Numbered from the stretch's first letter, positions 43,391 to 52,984 are shown. The stretch: DNA of 54,159 bases from Oscillospiraceae bacterium (GCA_015064095.1 SVSW01000005.1:1-54159), one strand, 5' to 3'. The notes: a model not told the origin generated them from the letters alone. Translations and numbers: made by a program.

Positions 43391-43419
43391 TAGAAAAATT
43401 TAAAGATATGTGTTATAAT
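43391..43419 (+). promoter_or_regulatory. Promoter of lon
   Basis: TATAAT (43414-43419) preceded by TGT (extended -10) with only a weak -35 (TAGAAA, 43391-43396). Predicted start near 43426, about 27 nt before the ATG; AAAGGA lies upstream of the start codon. Confidence 0.65.
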
Positions 43420-43452
43420 ATATAAATAATAATCTCTTATAAAGGAATCACC

Positions 43453-45879
43453 ATGCCCGCATACATAGAAAAAGCCGAAATGATAAATCTTCCCGTCGTG
43501 GCTCTCAAGGGGGTCGTTGCTTTCCCCGCCATCAATTTTAACATCGAGCTTACCGACGAAAAAAATATTGCCGCCGCCGAGACTGCGCTCTCGGCAAATT
43601 CCCACGTCCTTCTTCTCACAATGAAGGATCCCTCCTCCGAGATCCGCGAAAGCGCGCTGTTCTCCGTCGGAACCGTTGCAAAGATCAAGCAATCCGTCAA
43701 AAGCGGTGAGGGCACGCTGCGCATACTCGCGGAAGGATATTCCCGCGCCACCGCGCTGACGTTTACCGAGGACGAACATCTCTCGGCGTCCGTTATGTGC
43801 AAGACCATTACACTTGACGGAAGCGGCGGAGTCAAGGGCGAGGCGTATATGCGCGAAGCTATACAGATAATCGAGCGTATCATGGCATCTATGCCCTCTT
43901 TACCCGATGACCTGCTGGTCACGGCAAAAGCCATCGACAATCCCGGCATGCTTGCCGATTTTATTGCAGCGAATATTATGGTGCGAACCGATGACAAGCA
44001 GCGCGTTCTTGAATGCTTTGAACCTCTTAAAAGAATAGAAACTCTCGTTTTCCTGCTTTCAAAAGAAGCAGCTATGCTCGAATACGAGCTCGTAGTTCAC
44101 AAAAAGGTACGCGAGCGACTCGGTGAGGCACAAAAAGAAAGATACCTGCGCGAGCAGCTTGCCGTTATTGAGGACGAGCTGGGCGACGGCAGTGATGAGC
44201 AAGAATACTACCAAAAGATAATGTCGGCAAATCTGCCCGATGAAATACGCGACAAGCTCCTTCGCGAAAACGAGCGCATGGCGCGCGCGCAGTTCGGCTC
44301 GGCAGAAGCTTCTGTGCTTCGAAATTATCTCGATGTGTGCCTTGAGCTTCCGTGGGCAAAAGCCACGACCGACCGACTTGATATCGCGACGGCGCGCAAG
44401 ATACTCGACGCCGATCACGACGGACTTGAAAAGGTCAAGGAGCGTATACTCGAATATCTTGCCGTCAAGCAGCTCAATCCCGAGCTTAAAAATCAGATCA
44501 TTTGCCTTGTCGGCCCTCCCGGAACGGGAAAGACATCCGTGGCGCGGTCGATCGCCCGCGCGATGCACAGAAAGTACGTTCGCGTGTCCCTTGGCGGTAT
44601 TCACGACGAATCCGACATTCGCGGTCACAGAAAGACATATATTGCATCAATGCCGGGTCGCATTATAAATGCACTCATACAGGTCAAGGTCAAAAATCCA
44701 TTGATGCTGCTCGACGAGATCGATAAAATGACCGCAAACGTGCAGGGAGATCCCGCATCGGCTATGCTTGAGGTGCTCGATCCCGAGCAGAACAAATATT
44801 TCCGCGATCACTTCGTTGAGATACCGTTCGACCTTTCCGACTGCCTCTTTATTTGCACGGCGAACTCTCTTGCGGGAATTCCGAAACCGCTGATCGACAG
44901 AATGGAAATAATCGAGCTTTCAAGCTATACGCGCCGCGAAAAGCTCTCGATTGCGAAAAACCATCTGCTTCCCAAACAAAAAAAGCGCCACGGGCTGAAC
45001 GGGGCATCGCTCCGCGTTTCCGACGACGCGCTTTACGAGATCATAGATTTTTATACCCGCGAGGCAGGCGTGCGAGGACTTGAACGCGAGATCGCGTCAC
45101 TTTGCCGCAGGTGCGCCATGAAGCTCGTTGAAAATCCCGAGAAAAAGCGCATTACCGTTGCGCAAAAGGACGTTGAGGCATTTCTCGGTGCGCGCAAGGT
45201 ATTGCCCGACACGTTATCCGAACGGGACGAGGTCGGCGTGGTCAACGGGCTCGCTTACACCGAGGTGGGCGGAGATATGCTCCGCATCGAGGTGGCAATA
45301 CTTGATGGCACGGGCAAGCTTGAGCTTACCGGCTCGCTCGGCGACGTTATGAAAGAATCCGCACGCGCAGCGATAAGCTACATTCGCTCGATCGCCTCGG
45401 AGCTTTCGATACCGAACGATTTTTACAAAACAAAAGACATACATATCCATGTGCCGGAGGGTGCTGTGCCGAAGGACGGCCCGTCCGCCGGTATTACGAT
45501 GATGACGGCTCTCGTTTCGGCTCTGACCGATCGCCCCGTGCGCCACGAGGTCGCAATGACGGGCGAGATCACTCTGCGCGGAAACGTGCTCGCCATCGGC
45601 GGTCTGCGCGAAAAGACCATGGCAGCTTATGCCCGAGGAATAAAGAAGGTCATCATTCCGAAGGATAATGAAAAGGATCTTGAAAAGATAGACCCCGAGG
45701 CGCGTGCGGCTTTGACATTCCTGCCCGTTCGCCACGCCTCTGAGGTGCTCCAATACGCGCTCTGCTCGGCAAAGTCCACCGACTCGCCTCGCAAAGCGGT
45801 CAAAAAAGAGGAAAACAAGCTGGAAATACCGTTTGACGACATAAAGACGATCAAAAAAGGAGACACTCTCGGTGCTTAA
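43453..45879 (+). CDS. lon: ATP-dependent protease Lon
   Basis: An 808-residue LonA-type protease that degrades damaged and regulatory proteins in the cytosol. The N-terminal substrate domain begins [19 protein letters not shown]. Walker A is GPPGTGKT (about 354-361), Walker B LLDEIDK (about 419-425). The proteolytic domain has Ser678 in PKDGPSAG and Lys721 in GLREKTMAA, the catalytic dyad. The C-terminal tail (about 770-808) is charged and less conserved. It overlaps engB by 8 nt; lon-engB order is common in Bacillota. Confidence 0.98.
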   Translation: MPAYIEKAEMINLPVVALKGVVAFPAINFNIELTDEKNIAAAETALSANSHVLLLTMKDPSSEIRESALFSVGTVAKIKQSVKSGEGTLRILAEGYSRATALTFTEDEHLSASVMCKTITLDGSGGVKGEAYMREAIQIIERIMASMPSLPDDLLVTAKAIDNPGMLADFIAANIMVRTDDKQRVLECFEPLKRIETLVFLLSKEAAMLEYELVVHKKVRERLGEAQKERYLREQLAVIEDELGDGSDEQEYYQKIMSANLPDEIRDKLLRENERMARAQFGSAEASVLRNYLDVCLELPWAKATTDRLDIATARKILDADHDGLEKVKERILEYLAVKQLNPELKNQIICLVGPPGTGKTSVARSIARAMHRKYVRVSLGGIHDESDIRGHRKTYIASMPGRIINALIQVKVKNPLMLLDEIDKMTANVQGDPASAMLEVLDPEQNKYFRDHFVEIPFDLSDCLFICTANSLAGIPKPLIDRMEIIELSSYTRREKLSIAKNHLLPKQKKRHGLNGASLRVSDDALYEIIDFYTREAGVRGLEREIASLCRRCAMKLVENPEKKRITVAQKDVEAFLGARKVLPDTLSERDEVGVVNGLAYTEVGGDMLRIEVAILDGTGKLELTGSLGDVMKESARAAISYIRSIASELSIPNDFYKTKDIHIHVPEGAVPKDGPSAGITMMTALVSALTDRPVRHEVAMTGEITLRGNVLAIGGLREKTMAAYARGIKKVIIPKDNEKDLEKIDPEARAALTFLPVRHASEVLQYALCSAKSTDSPRKAVKKEENKLEIPFDDIKTIKKGDTLGA

Positions 45880-46465
45880 CCTTTCAAAAGCCGAACTTAA
45901 AATAAGCGCGGGCTTCCCGTCACAGTTCCCCTCCGACCCGATACCGCAGATCGCGTTTTCGGGGCGCTCGAACGTCGGCAAAAGCTCGCTTATCAACACG
46001 GTCCTCGGTAGAAAATCGCTCGCTCGCGTTTCCTCAGCCCCCGGAAAGACCGTTACCGTAAATTTTTATGAAATTGACAAAAAGCTCATGCTCGTCGATC
46101 TGCCGGGATACGGATTTGCCAAGCGCCCGCTTGCCGAAAAGGAAAAGTGGTCACGCTTAACGGACGGATATTTCACAAAAAACCCGAATATCGACCGCCT
46201 TTCCCTCGTTTTACAGCTCGTTGACAGCCGTATACCTCCAACACGCGACGACGAAATGATGCTCGATTATCTTTCTCAGCTCGGCATTCCTTTTATCGTT
46301 GTGGCAACAAAGGTCGACAAGCTTAACGCAACGGAAAGAAAGAAAAATTTTGCCGCGCTTGCATCACACCCCCTGACATCGGGCGCAAGAATAATTCCCT
46401 TTTCCTCGCTTTCGGGAGAGGGGCGCGATGAGCTTTTGGGTGTAATTAAAGGAGTTTTATCTTGA
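45872..46465 (+). CDS. engB: Ribosome biogenesis GTPase EngB/YsxC
   Basis: A 197-residue GTPase needed for 50S maturation. G1 is GRSNVGKSSLINT (about 33-45), G3 DLPGYGFAK, G4 TKVDKL and G5 SSLSGEG. The GTG start at 45872 has AAAGGAG upstream and overlaps the lon stop by 8 nt. Length is normal. Confidence 0.97.
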   Translation: MLNLSKAELKISAGFPSQFPSDPIPQIAFSGRSNVGKSSLINTVLGRKSLARVSSAPGKTVTVNFYEIDKKLMLVDLPGYGFAKRPLAEKEKWSRLTDGYFTKNPNIDRLSLVLQLVDSRIPPTRDDEMMLDYLSQLGIPFIVVATKVDKLNATERKKNFAALASHPLTSGARIIPFSSLSGEGRDELLGVIKGVLS

Positions 46466-47142
46466 TTTTCGATTTAATTTTGAACGGCGACATCAAAGAG
46501 GCGATAATCACTTTTTTGATGTGGCTGCCTATCATTCTTCTGTCCTTCTCGGTACACGAGACGGCGCACGCCCTCATTGCCGACAAGCTTGGCGATCCGA
46601 CGGCGAAAAATCTCGGGCGGGTTACATTAAATCCCGCAAAGCATATTGATCTTTACGGATTTATCTCAATGCTTCTCATCGGTATCGGCTGGGCAAAGCC
46701 CGTTCCGATCACTGCACGGAATTTCAAAAAGCCGAGAAACGGCATGGCGCTTTCTGCCCTTGCAGGCCCTGTTTCAAACCTGCTCCTCGCCGCAGTGTTT
46801 TGCGCTCTTGCAAGCGTTTATTCAAATTTGATCTACCCGCTATTCGTAAACGAAGGCAATTTTCTGGCGCTTTACTATATTTTTCAGTTCTTCATCTACG
46901 GTGCACTTATAAACGTTTCGCTTGCGGTGTTTAATATGATCCCCGCGCCTCCGTTTGACGGCTCGCGCATACTATATGTTTTCCTGCCGCCGAAGGCATA
47001 TTTTAAGGTTATGAAATACGAGCAGTATATCGGACTCGGCATAATGGCGCTGTTCCTTATCTGCTCCTTCGTCGAAATCGATCTTCTCAGATTTATCGTT
47101 TACCCGATAGTAAACGGTATGCTTTCGCTCTTCGGAGCATAA
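46462..47142 (+). CDS. Site-2 protease family (M50) membrane protein
   Basis: A 226-residue membrane metalloprotease. The zinc motif HETAHAL (HExxH, near residue 33) and the second metal motif FNMIPAPPFDGSRIL are intact, so it should be active inside the membrane. About six hydrophobic segments. It is a short form without PDZ domain, like YwhC/YdgD-type proteins whose substrate is unknown. The start is TTG at 46462 with AAAGGAG upstream, overlapping engB by 4 nt. scpA follows after 22 nt, a frequent Clostridia arrangement. Confidence 0.92.
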   Translation: MIFDLILNGDIKEAIITFLMWLPIILLSFSVHETAHALIADKLGDPTAKNLGRVTLNPAKHIDLYGFISMLLIGIGWAKPVPITARNFKKPRNGMALSALAGPVSNLLLAAVFCALASVYSNLIYPLFVNEGNFLALYYIFQFFIYGALINVSLAVFNMIPAPPFDGSRILYVFLPPKAYFKVMKYEQYIGLGIMALFLICSFVEIDLLRFIVYPIVNGMLSLFGA

Positions 47143-47164
47143 ACAACAAAAAAGGAGGGAGCGT

Positions 47165-47947
47165 ATGGCGCTGACTTATAAAATTGAACAGTTCGAAGGC
47201 CCGCTTGACCTCCTTCTTTCGCTTATTGCAAAGAACAAGGTTTCGATCGAGGATATTCCGATATCGCTGATCTGCGATCAGTACATGGACTATATCCGCG
47301 AGGCGGAACGCCTTGATATGGAGCTCGCCTCCGAATTTACTCTGATGGCATCGGAGCTTATGCTGATCAAAAGCAAAATGCTCCTGCCGCGCACGGCTGA
47401 CGACGAGGAAGACCCCCGCGCAACGCTTACCGATGCGCTTATCCGATATCAGCAAGCCAAGGCTGCGGCTTTGCAGTTCGCTCCGCTTTACGCCTATTAT
47501 TCGGGCAGACTTGCAAAGGATACGGACGAGGTCACAGTCGACAAAGCCTTTGTTGCCGACCAAGATCCTCTTTCGCTTTGTGCGGCGGTGCGGCGGATCA
47601 TCGCAAACACAAACGCCGATGTTCGCAACTCCGTTCAGGTGTTCTCGCCTATGATCAAAAAGCCCGTTGTGCCCGTTGAAGTCAAGATCGTCGGCATTCT
47701 GCGTCACCTTGAAAGCAAAAAAGGTGCGGCGACGCTTGACGAGCTGCTCTCCGACTCCGTTTCTCTGCCCGATATGATCGCCATTTTCATTGGCATTCTC
47801 GAGCTTGTCAAGGTGCGGCGTCTTATAATCTCGGATTCCGATGAGGACGAGCGCGGTATTCACGGCGCGCACACGACCTTCCGTATCAATGAGAACGAGG
47901 ACGACATAATAAAAGAAGAAAAAAAGGCGGATAATTCTTATGACTGA
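47165..47947 (+). CDS. scpA: Segregation and condensation protein A
   Basis: A 260-residue kleisin that links the SMC heads. It begins LTYKIEQFEGPLDLLLSLIAKNKVSIEDI, the diagnostic ScpA N-terminus, followed by ASEFTLMASELMLIKSKMLLP. The C-terminal winged helix includes FIGILELVKVRRL. Strong AAGGAGGGAG site. It overlaps scpB by 8 nt. Its partner smc lies in the other operon of this window (29496-33125). Confidence 0.97.
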   Translation: MALTYKIEQFEGPLDLLLSLIAKNKVSIEDIPISLICDQYMDYIREAERLDMELASEFTLMASELMLIKSKMLLPRTADDEEDPRATLTDALIRYQQAKAAALQFAPLYAYYSGRLAKDTDEVTVDKAFVADQDPLSLCAAVRRIIANTNADVRNSVQVFSPMIKKPVVPVEVKIVGILRHLESKKGAATLDELLSDSVSLPDMIAIFIGILELVKVRRLIISDSDEDERGIHGAHTTFRINENEDDIIKEEKKADNSYD

Positions 47948-48545
47948 TAACATAAAAAACGAAGCTACAGCGCTCGAAGCCCTTTCGACCGTTGAGGATA
48001 TATGCCGCGCGATCGAGGCGATCCTCTTTGCCGCAGGCTATCCCGTTGCATACGAAAAGCTCGGCGAGGTGCTCGGGCTGACTGCAAAGGACGTAAAGCT
48101 GCTTTGCGAAAATCTTGCCGAAAAATATAACGGCGAGAGCTCGCCGCACGGCATCATGCTGGCACTTTTCCCCGATACCTGCCAGCTCTGCACCAAAGAA
48201 AAATTCCTCCCCTATATTCGCGAGGCTCTCGGTATTCGCCGCGGAGGAAATCTCTCCGCGTCGTCGCTTGAGGTGCTTGCCGTTGTCGCTTACAATCAGC
48301 CCGTCACAAGATCGTTTATAGATCAGGTGCGCGGAGTTGACAGCAGCTACGCTGTCGGATCGCTGATAGATAAAGGACTTATCGAATCCTGCGGACGTCT
48401 TGACGCCCCCGGTCGCCCCATGCTCTATGCCACCTCGGATAAATTTTTGCGTGTCTTCGGCTTCAATTCGCTTGACGATTTGCCGCAGACCGAGCCGCTT
48501 GTTGTCCCGGAAGCGGCACCTCTCGAAAACGAAGAACAGGAATAA
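47940..48545 (+). CDS. scpB: Segregation and condensation protein B
   Basis: A 201-residue dimeric partner of ScpA. Family blocks AIEAILFAAGYPVAYEKLGEV, SLEVLAVVAYNQPVTRSFIDQ, RGVDSSYAVGSLIDKGLIE and the pattern GRPMLYATSDKFLRVFGF are complete. An acidic tail follows. It is translationally coupled to scpA by the 8-nt overlap. Confidence 0.97.
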   Translation: MTDNIKNEATALEALSTVEDICRAIEAILFAAGYPVAYEKLGEVLGLTAKDVKLLCENLAEKYNGESSPHGIMLALFPDTCQLCTKEKFLPYIREALGIRRGGNLSASSLEVLAVVAYNQPVTRSFIDQVRGVDSSYAVGSLIDKGLIESCGRLDAPGRPMLYATSDKFLRVFGFNSLDDLPQTEPLVVPEAAPLENEEQE

Positions 48546-48554
48546 GGAGCGCAA

Positions 48555-49280
48555 ATGACGGCATTAATCGTTATAGGCATTATTCTTCTCGTCATTTTCG
48601 GGATAGGAGCTATACGTGCCACCGTTTATATCGATTATGCGGACGATATTTCTCTTTACGTCCGCGTGCTCGGTATTAAGATCGGTATTCTCCCGAAAAA
48701 GGAAAAGAAGGTCAATATAAACAAATATTCGGCTAAAAAATTCCGCAAAATGCTCAAAAAGAAAGAGAATGCGGAGCGAAAAAAGCTCGAAAAAAAGAAG
48801 AAAAAGGACGAGCTTAAAAAGCAGAAAAAGCTTGAAAAGAAAAAGAAAAAGGACGCCGAAAAGCAGTATCGGAAGGATCACCCCGACGAGCCGAAAAAGG
48901 CTCATAAAAAGCTCTCGATCGGACAGATATTCCCCCTTGTCGGCGATGTGCTTTCAACTCTTTTCTCCCGTTTCGGGCGGCATTTTCGCATAAAGGTCGC
49001 GCGGCTCAATATCACCGTTGCAACGGGCGACGCGGCAACCACGGCGGTGCTTTACGGCGTTGCCGTTCAGGGCGTTGAATATATACTTGCCTTGCTCGAC
49101 AAAATGACAAACATCAAATACCGCCGCGATGCGGAGGTAAACGTTAACGTCGATTATCTTTCCGACGAAACCACCGTTGATATCGCACTTGCTTTCTCGC
49201 TTAGAGTTTGGCACGTTTTCGATCTTCTCTTCCGCGTGGCGTTTGCCGCTGCCAAAAACATTTTGAAACCGAAAAAATAA
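48555..49280 (+). CDS. DUF2953-type membrane-anchored protein (YtfI-like)
   Basis: A 241-residue protein with one N-terminal membrane helix (LIVIGIILLVIFGIGAIRATVYI), a strikingly lysine-rich middle (about 50-115, long runs of KKK) and a C-terminal DUF2953-like segment (GDAATTAVLYGVAVQGVEYILA). The fixed position between scpB and ytfJ supports a YtfI-type, possibly sporulation-linked, protein. Function unknown. The Lys-rich part may bind nucleic acid or membrane lipids, which is inference. Confidence 0.8.
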   Translation: MTALIVIGIILLVIFGIGAIRATVYIDYADDISLYVRVLGIKIGILPKKEKKVNINKYSAKKFRKMLKKKENAERKKLEKKKKKDELKKQKKLEKKKKKDAEKQYRKDHPDEPKKAHKKLSIGQIFPLVGDVLSTLFSRFGRHFRIKVARLNITVATGDAATTAVLYGVAVQGVEYILALLDKMTNIKYRRDAEVNVNVDYLSDETTVDIALAFSLRVWHVFDLLFRVAFAAAKNILKPKK

Positions 49281-49310
49281 ATAATATACAACCCCGAAAG
49301 GATAAAAATT

Positions 49311-49760
49311 ATGCAGAACGAATCAAAACTTCAGGACCTTGTGCGCACCTCCCTTGAGAGCATTCGCACGCTTGTTGATGCAAACACCGTCATCGGCGAC
49401 CCAATCGTGACCGAGCAGGGCGTGACTATCATTCCCGTTTCGAAGATCTCCGTCGGCTATGCCTCGGGCGGTCTTGACTATGCAGTTAAAAACGAGCCGC
49501 AGAACAGCGCAAAGCCGAAAAACTTTGGCGGCGGCGGCGGAACGGGACTTTCGGTCGCTCCTATCGGATTTATCGTTATCAGCAAGACCGGCACCGTTGA
49601 CTTTATCAACGTCGGCATGAAGGTTCCGTCCGATCCCATAGGACAGATCTCAGATCTGCTTGACCGTTCCCCTGAGATCATCGGCAAGATCAAAGAGGCT
49701 TTTGCAAAGAAGCCCGCAGAAAACAAAGAAGAAGCTACGTCAGAAGAAGCCGCAGAATAA
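49311..49760 (+). CDS. ytfJ: GerW/YtfJ-family sporulation protein
   Basis: A 149-residue protein. The family core runs from LVDANTVIGDPIVTEQG through PVSKISVGYASGGLDY, a glycine loop and APIGFIVIS. In Bacillus, YtfJ (GerW) is made in the forespore and is needed for normal germination with some germinants. The tail is Glu/Ala/Lys-rich. It follows the DUF2953 gene by 30 nt; ribosome site GAAAGGAT. Confidence 0.95.
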   Translation: MQNESKLQDLVRTSLESIRTLVDANTVIGDPIVTEQGVTIIPVSKISVGYASGGLDYAVKNEPQNSAKPKNFGGGGGTGLSVAPIGFIVISKTGTVDFINVGMKVPSDPIGQISDLLDRSPEIIGKIKEAFAKKPAENKEEATSEEAAE

Positions 49761-49790
49761 CGCTATCGGGCATATATCCGCCGTCGGTGA

Positions 49791-49811
49791 ATATCATTTA
49801 ATATGATATTT
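49791..49811 (+). other. Inverted repeat upstream of the carboxypeptidase gene
   Basis: AATATCAT (49791-49798) and ATGATATT (49804-49811), 5-nt centre, in the 65-nt gap between ytfJ and the carboxypeptidase. It has no GC-rich core or T-run, so it is not a good terminator; a protein-binding site is possible. The carboxypeptidase ribosome site CGGAGGTG follows. Confidence 0.4.
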
Positions 49812-49825
49812 TCGGAGGTGTATAT

Positions 49826-50890
49826 ATGCCCTTGCGCGCGCGAATACTCGCTTTTTCACTTGCGCTTTCCTTTTTAGTCATTCCCCTGCCCGTTTCGGCG
49901 CTTTCAACACAGCCCTCGGTTTCGGCATCTTCGGCGATACTGATCGACGGCGCGTCGGGGCGCGTGCTTTTTGAAAAAAATTCGTCAGTTCCGATGAAGC
50001 CCGCAAGCACGACTAAGATCATGACTGCGCTTGTTGCGCTTGAGCACGGAGATCTTGAAAAGACCGTTTCCGTCGATCCGCGTGCCGTGGGTGTTGAAGG
50101 CTCATCTGTCTATCTTAACGCAGGAGAAAGGCTAACACTCTCGGAGCTTATATATTGCCTTATGCTTGCCTCCGCAAATGACGCGGCGGCGGCGATCGCA
50201 TACGAGATTGCAGGCGGAATTCCCGAATTTGCCGAGCTTATGAACGAAAAAGCTCAAAAGCTCGGGCTTTTTTCCACGCATTTCGAAAACCCTCACGGGA
50301 TCGACGCGGAGGGGCATTACACAACGGCGGCAGATCTCGCGCGGCTGACTTTCTTTGCTCTGCAAAACGAAAAATTTGCCGAGATAGTTGCCACCAAACG
50401 CCGCGTTATAGACACCGATCTTGCGAGCCGTTCACTTTCAAATCACAATCGCCTGCTGCTCAGCTATAAGGGCTGCATCGGCGTTAAAACAGGCTTTACG
50501 AAAGCCTCGGGGCGCTGCCTTGTTTCCGCTGCCAAACGTGAAAATTTGACGCTTATTGCCGTCACTCTGCGCGCACCCGACGACTGGAACGACCACCGTA
50601 CCATGCTCGATTACGGATTTGAACACTACCGCGCCGAGCAGCTTTGCAGCGCAGGTCAGAGATTTTATGAAATGCCCGTGGTTTCGGGTGAAAAGGGGCG
50701 CGTCTTTTGCGTTGCGGGAAAAGACGTCTTTTTAACGCTTGCGCGTGAGCTTTCGGGCATCACCTATGTCGTTGAGTGTCAGCGCTTTCTTTTCTCCCTG
50801 CCGCGTGCCGGAACAGTTGGCGGACGGGTGGTTTTTTACCGTGACGGCAAGGAGGTTGCGCAAACGCGACTGTTATATTATATAATGTAA
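49826..50890 (+). CDS. D-alanyl-D-alanine carboxypeptidase (DacF/DacB type)
   Basis: A 354-residue penicillin-binding protein of peptidase family S11, which trims the terminal D-Ala from peptidoglycan stem peptides outside the cell. A signal peptide (FSLALSFLVIPLPVSALS) is followed by the SxxK motif PASTTK (Ser61-Lys64), the SxN motif in LASANDAAA and the KTG motif in IGVKTGFTKASG. The C-terminal part (about 275-354) is the PBP5-like beta domain. Its position after ytfJ suggests the sporulation enzymes DacF or DacB (cortex cross-link control), but a vegetative role is possible. Confidence 0.93.
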   Translation: MPLRARILAFSLALSFLVIPLPVSALSTQPSVSASSAILIDGASGRVLFEKNSSVPMKPASTTKIMTALVALEHGDLEKTVSVDPRAVGVEGSSVYLNAGERLTLSELIYCLMLASANDAAAAIAYEIAGGIPEFAELMNEKAQKLGLFSTHFENPHGIDAEGHYTTAADLARLTFFALQNEKFAEIVATKRRVIDTDLASRSLSNHNRLLLSYKGCIGVKTGFTKASGRCLVSAAKRENLTLIAVTLRAPDDWNDHRTMLDYGFEHYRAEQLCSAGQRFYEMPVVSGEKGRVFCVAGKDVFLTLARELSGITYVVECQRFLFSLPRAGTVGGRVVFYRDGKEVAQTRLLYYIM

Positions 50891-50898
50891 GGATTTTT

Positions 50899-51621
50899 AT
50901 GGAAATCAGACTTCAAAAATATTTTACAGACTGCGGCGTGCTTTCGCGCCGCGCCGCCGAAGCGGAAATCGCCGCAGGGCACGTCAAGGTCAACGGGGGC
51001 GTTGCAAAAGTTGGCGATAAGATAGATCCCGAGCGCGACACCGTCACTTGGCGAGGAAAAGCCGTCGAGGCGCAGACCGAGCGAAGGATATACGTTATGC
51101 TGAACAAGCCGCGCGGATATGTCACCACAATGTCAGATGACCGCGGCAGAAAATGCATAACCGAGCTTATCTCCGATATTGATGAGCGCATTTATCCCGT
51201 CGGACGCCTTGATATGGATTCGGACGGTCTTCTTCTGCTCACAAACGACGGTGAGCTGGCAAATTTTCTCACGCACCCGCGTCACGAAATACCGAAAATC
51301 TACCATGTTAAAGTAAAGGGCAAGCTGACAGGCAATGAGATACGGGAGATCGGAAAGCCGATTGAGATCGACGGCGCGGAAACGCAACCCGTACGGGTTA
51401 CTCTCGTTTCCACCGACCGCGACAGCTCCACTCTTGAAATGACCCTCTATGAGGGCAGAAATCGCCAGATCCGCCGTATGTGCGAGGCAAGAGGCGTTGA
51501 AATACTGCGTCTTTGCCGTATCGCCATCGGTGATATCACTCTTGGCAATCTTGCCCCCGGCAAATGGAAATATCTCACACGCTCACAGGTACAATATTTA
51601 AAAAAAGGAATTAAAAAATAA
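50899..51621 (+). CDS. rluB: 23S rRNA/16S rRNA pseudouridine synthase, RsuA/RluB family
   Basis: A 240-residue enzyme. An S4 RNA-binding domain (MEIRLQKYFTDCGVLSRRAA) comes first, then the catalytic GRLDMDSDGLLLLTNDGELA with the active-site Asp. YEGRNRQIRRMCEARG near the C-terminus is diagnostic. Family members modify U2605-like positions in 23S rRNA or 516 in 16S rRNA; the RluB assignment is from the Bacillota gene order. It lies 8 nt after the carboxypeptidase gene. Confidence 0.93.
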   Translation: MEIRLQKYFTDCGVLSRRAAEAEIAAGHVKVNGGVAKVGDKIDPERDTVTWRGKAVEAQTERRIYVMLNKPRGYVTTMSDDRGRKCITELISDIDERIYPVGRLDMDSDGLLLLTNDGELANFLTHPRHEIPKIYHVKVKGKLTGNEIREIGKPIEIDGAETQPVRVTLVSTDRDSSTLEMTLYEGRNRQIRRMCEARGVEILRLCRIAIGDITLGNLAPGKWKYLTRSQVQYLKKGIKK

Positions 51622-51998
51622 TGCTTGAAGTAAAACCGATACAGTCAAAGGACGATCAGCGCGATTTTTGCGAGCGCGTCGGCGCGCGGTATGACGCAGA
51701 CCTGCTCGCTTATTCCCTTTTTGACGGCGACCGCCTTGTCGGCGTTTGCCAGTTTAAGCTGACACCCGAGGGCGGCAGCATTAAAAGCCTTGATCTGACC
51801 GACGAAAAATTTGATCTCATCTATATGCTCTGCGCGGGAACGCTCAATTTCATCGAGCTTTGCGGTGCGCTCTATGCTTATCTCGATCTTGATATCACGC
51901 CCACAAAGGCAAAGCTGCTCGGCTTTCTGCCCGACGAGCGCGGAAGATACAAGATCGATCTTAAAAAATTTTTCTCAAATCCGTGTAAATGTAAATAA
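51621..51998 (+). CDS. Unknown small protein, GNAT-like
   Basis: A 125-residue protein whose start shares one base with the rluB stop codon. The strand/helix pattern (LLAYSLFDGDRLVGVCQFKL ... GGSIKSLDL ... CAGTLNFIELCGALYAY ... LLGF) suggests a shortened acetyltransferase-like fold, but the acetyl-CoA loop is not obvious. The tail ends in FFSNPCKCK. Likely the last gene of the lon-to-rluB string, followed by a terminator. Function unknown. Confidence 0.7.
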   Translation: MLEVKPIQSKDDQRDFCERVGARYDADLLAYSLFDGDRLVGVCQFKLTPEGGSIKSLDLTDEKFDLIYMLCAGTLNFIELCGALYAYLDLDITPTKAKLLGFLPDERGRYKIDLKKFFSNPCKCK

Positions 51999-52023
51999 AA
52001 AACGCCCGAGAGGGCGTTTTTTT
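51997..52023 (+). terminator. Intrinsic terminator of the lon-rluB gene string
   Basis: An 11-bp stem (AAAAAACGCCC at 51997-52007, loop GAGA, GGGCGTTTTTT at 52012-52022) followed by further T's. It overlaps the stop codon of the 125-residue unknown gene. Confidence 0.92.
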
Positions 52024-52068
52024 ATTGATATCGTTTTGGCAATTTATGGTAAATAAGCACAAAGTTTG

Positions 52069-52122
52069 TTGGTAAAATTTGTAAATTATTTTTGTTTGAA
52101 ACCTATTGCCAAATTTTACCAA
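52069..52122. promoter_or_regulatory. Inverted repeat at the spo0A promoter
   Basis: A perfect 13-bp inverted repeat: TTGGTAAAATTTG (52069-52081) and CAAATTTTACCAA (52110-52122), 28 nt apart. The downstream arm covers the end of the -35 box and the spacer of the spo0A promoter. Related GGTAA/TTACC words recur at 52035-52054 and 52125-52131, suggesting cooperative binding by one regulator. No TGTCGAA Spo0A box was seen. Confidence 0.55.
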
Positions 52123-52134
52123 ATATGGTAATAT
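52106..52134 (+). promoter_or_regulatory. Promoter of spo0A
   Basis: TTGCCA (52106-52111), 17 nt, TAATAT (52129-52134). Predicted start near 52141, about 30 nt before the ATG; GGAGG lies at 52158-52162. Confidence 0.65.
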
Positions 52135-52169
52135 ATTAGTGTCAAAACACATCAAACGGAGGAAAAATT

Positions 52170-52955
52170 ATGGAATCAAATGTAAAAATACTGATAGCGG
52201 ACGAAAATCCCGCACAGCGCGCAAGTCTTCGCGAGGGGTTGACGCGCGCGGGGTATCGCATGATCGAGGAAGCGTCAAACGGAGAGGACGCGATCGGCAA
52301 GATCGGTCGCTTTCACCCCGATATCGCGATAATAGACGTCTGGCTCTCAAAGCTCGACGGTATCGGCGTGCTCCGCAATTGCCGCGCGCTTGATCTTGCA
52401 CCCGATCGCTCACCGTCTTTTATCGTTGTTTCAATGGTATCAAATCAAAATATATTTATGGAGGCTATGGGCGCGGGTGCTTCCCTTTGCCTGCTCAAGC
52501 CCTATGATATCGGCAGCCTGCTTGAGCATATAGACGCACTTGTTCGTGAGCGTCAAAAAGTCTCTGCCGCATCAAGCGAGGTCGCGGAGAGCAAGACCCC
52601 TGACATTGAAACTCAAGTTACGAAGATCATTCATCAGATCGGTGTTCCGGCGCATATCAAAGGCTACCAGTATCTGCGCACCGCGATCTTGCTTACGGTC
52701 AGCGACAGCGATATAATCAATTCCGTGACAAAGGTGCTTTACCCGAGCGTTGCCAAAAAATATTCGACGACCACGAGCCGCGTTGAGCGCGCGATACGCC
52801 ATGCCATTGAGGTGGCATGGGACAGAGGAGATGTGGATACGCTGAACAGTTATTTTGGATATACAATCCAAAACAATCGCGGAAAGCCAACGAACTCTGA
52901 ATTTATCGCGATGATCGCCGACAATCTCCGCCTTAAATACAAATTGTACAAATAA
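52170..52955 (+). CDS. spo0A: Sporulation transcription factor Spo0A
   Basis: A 261-residue response regulator that commits cells to sporulation. The receiver (about 1-125) keeps the acidic pair (ADEN), the phosphoacceptor Asp in [12 protein letters not shown], the Ser of VVSM and Lys of LLKPYD. The DNA-binding domain (about 145-261) is close to the Spo0A consensus: [41 protein letters not shown] and the final [18 protein letters not shown]. Here it does not follow spoIVB; it is monocistronic, with its own promoter and terminator, and precedes an aspartate kinase gene. Confidence 0.97.
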   Translation: MESNVKILIADENPAQRASLREGLTRAGYRMIEEASNGEDAIGKIGRFHPDIAIIDVWLSKLDGIGVLRNCRALDLAPDRSPSFIVVSMVSNQNIFMEAMGAGASLCLLKPYDIGSLLEHIDALVRERQKVSAASSEVAESKTPDIETQVTKIIHQIGVPAHIKGYQYLRTAILLTVSDSDIINSVTKVLYPSVAKKYSTTTSRVERAIRHAIEVAWDRGDVDTLNSYFGYTIQNNRGKPTNSEFIAMIADNLRLKYKLYK

Positions 52956-52957
52956 TG

Positions 52958-52984
52958 GAAAGCCCCCTCGGGGGGCTTTCTTTC
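52958..52984 (+). terminator. Intrinsic terminator of spo0A
   Basis: A 10-bp stem (GAAAGCCCCC at 52958-52967 with GGGGGCTTTC at 52971-52980, loop TCG) followed by TTTC. It stands 2 nt after the spo0A stop codon. Confidence 0.88.

Noticed and set aside
43281..43419. CIRCE or CtsR operator controlling lon
   Set aside because: Neither the TTAGCACTC inverted repeat nor tandem GGTCAAA heptads are present; the palindrome found is of another sequence.
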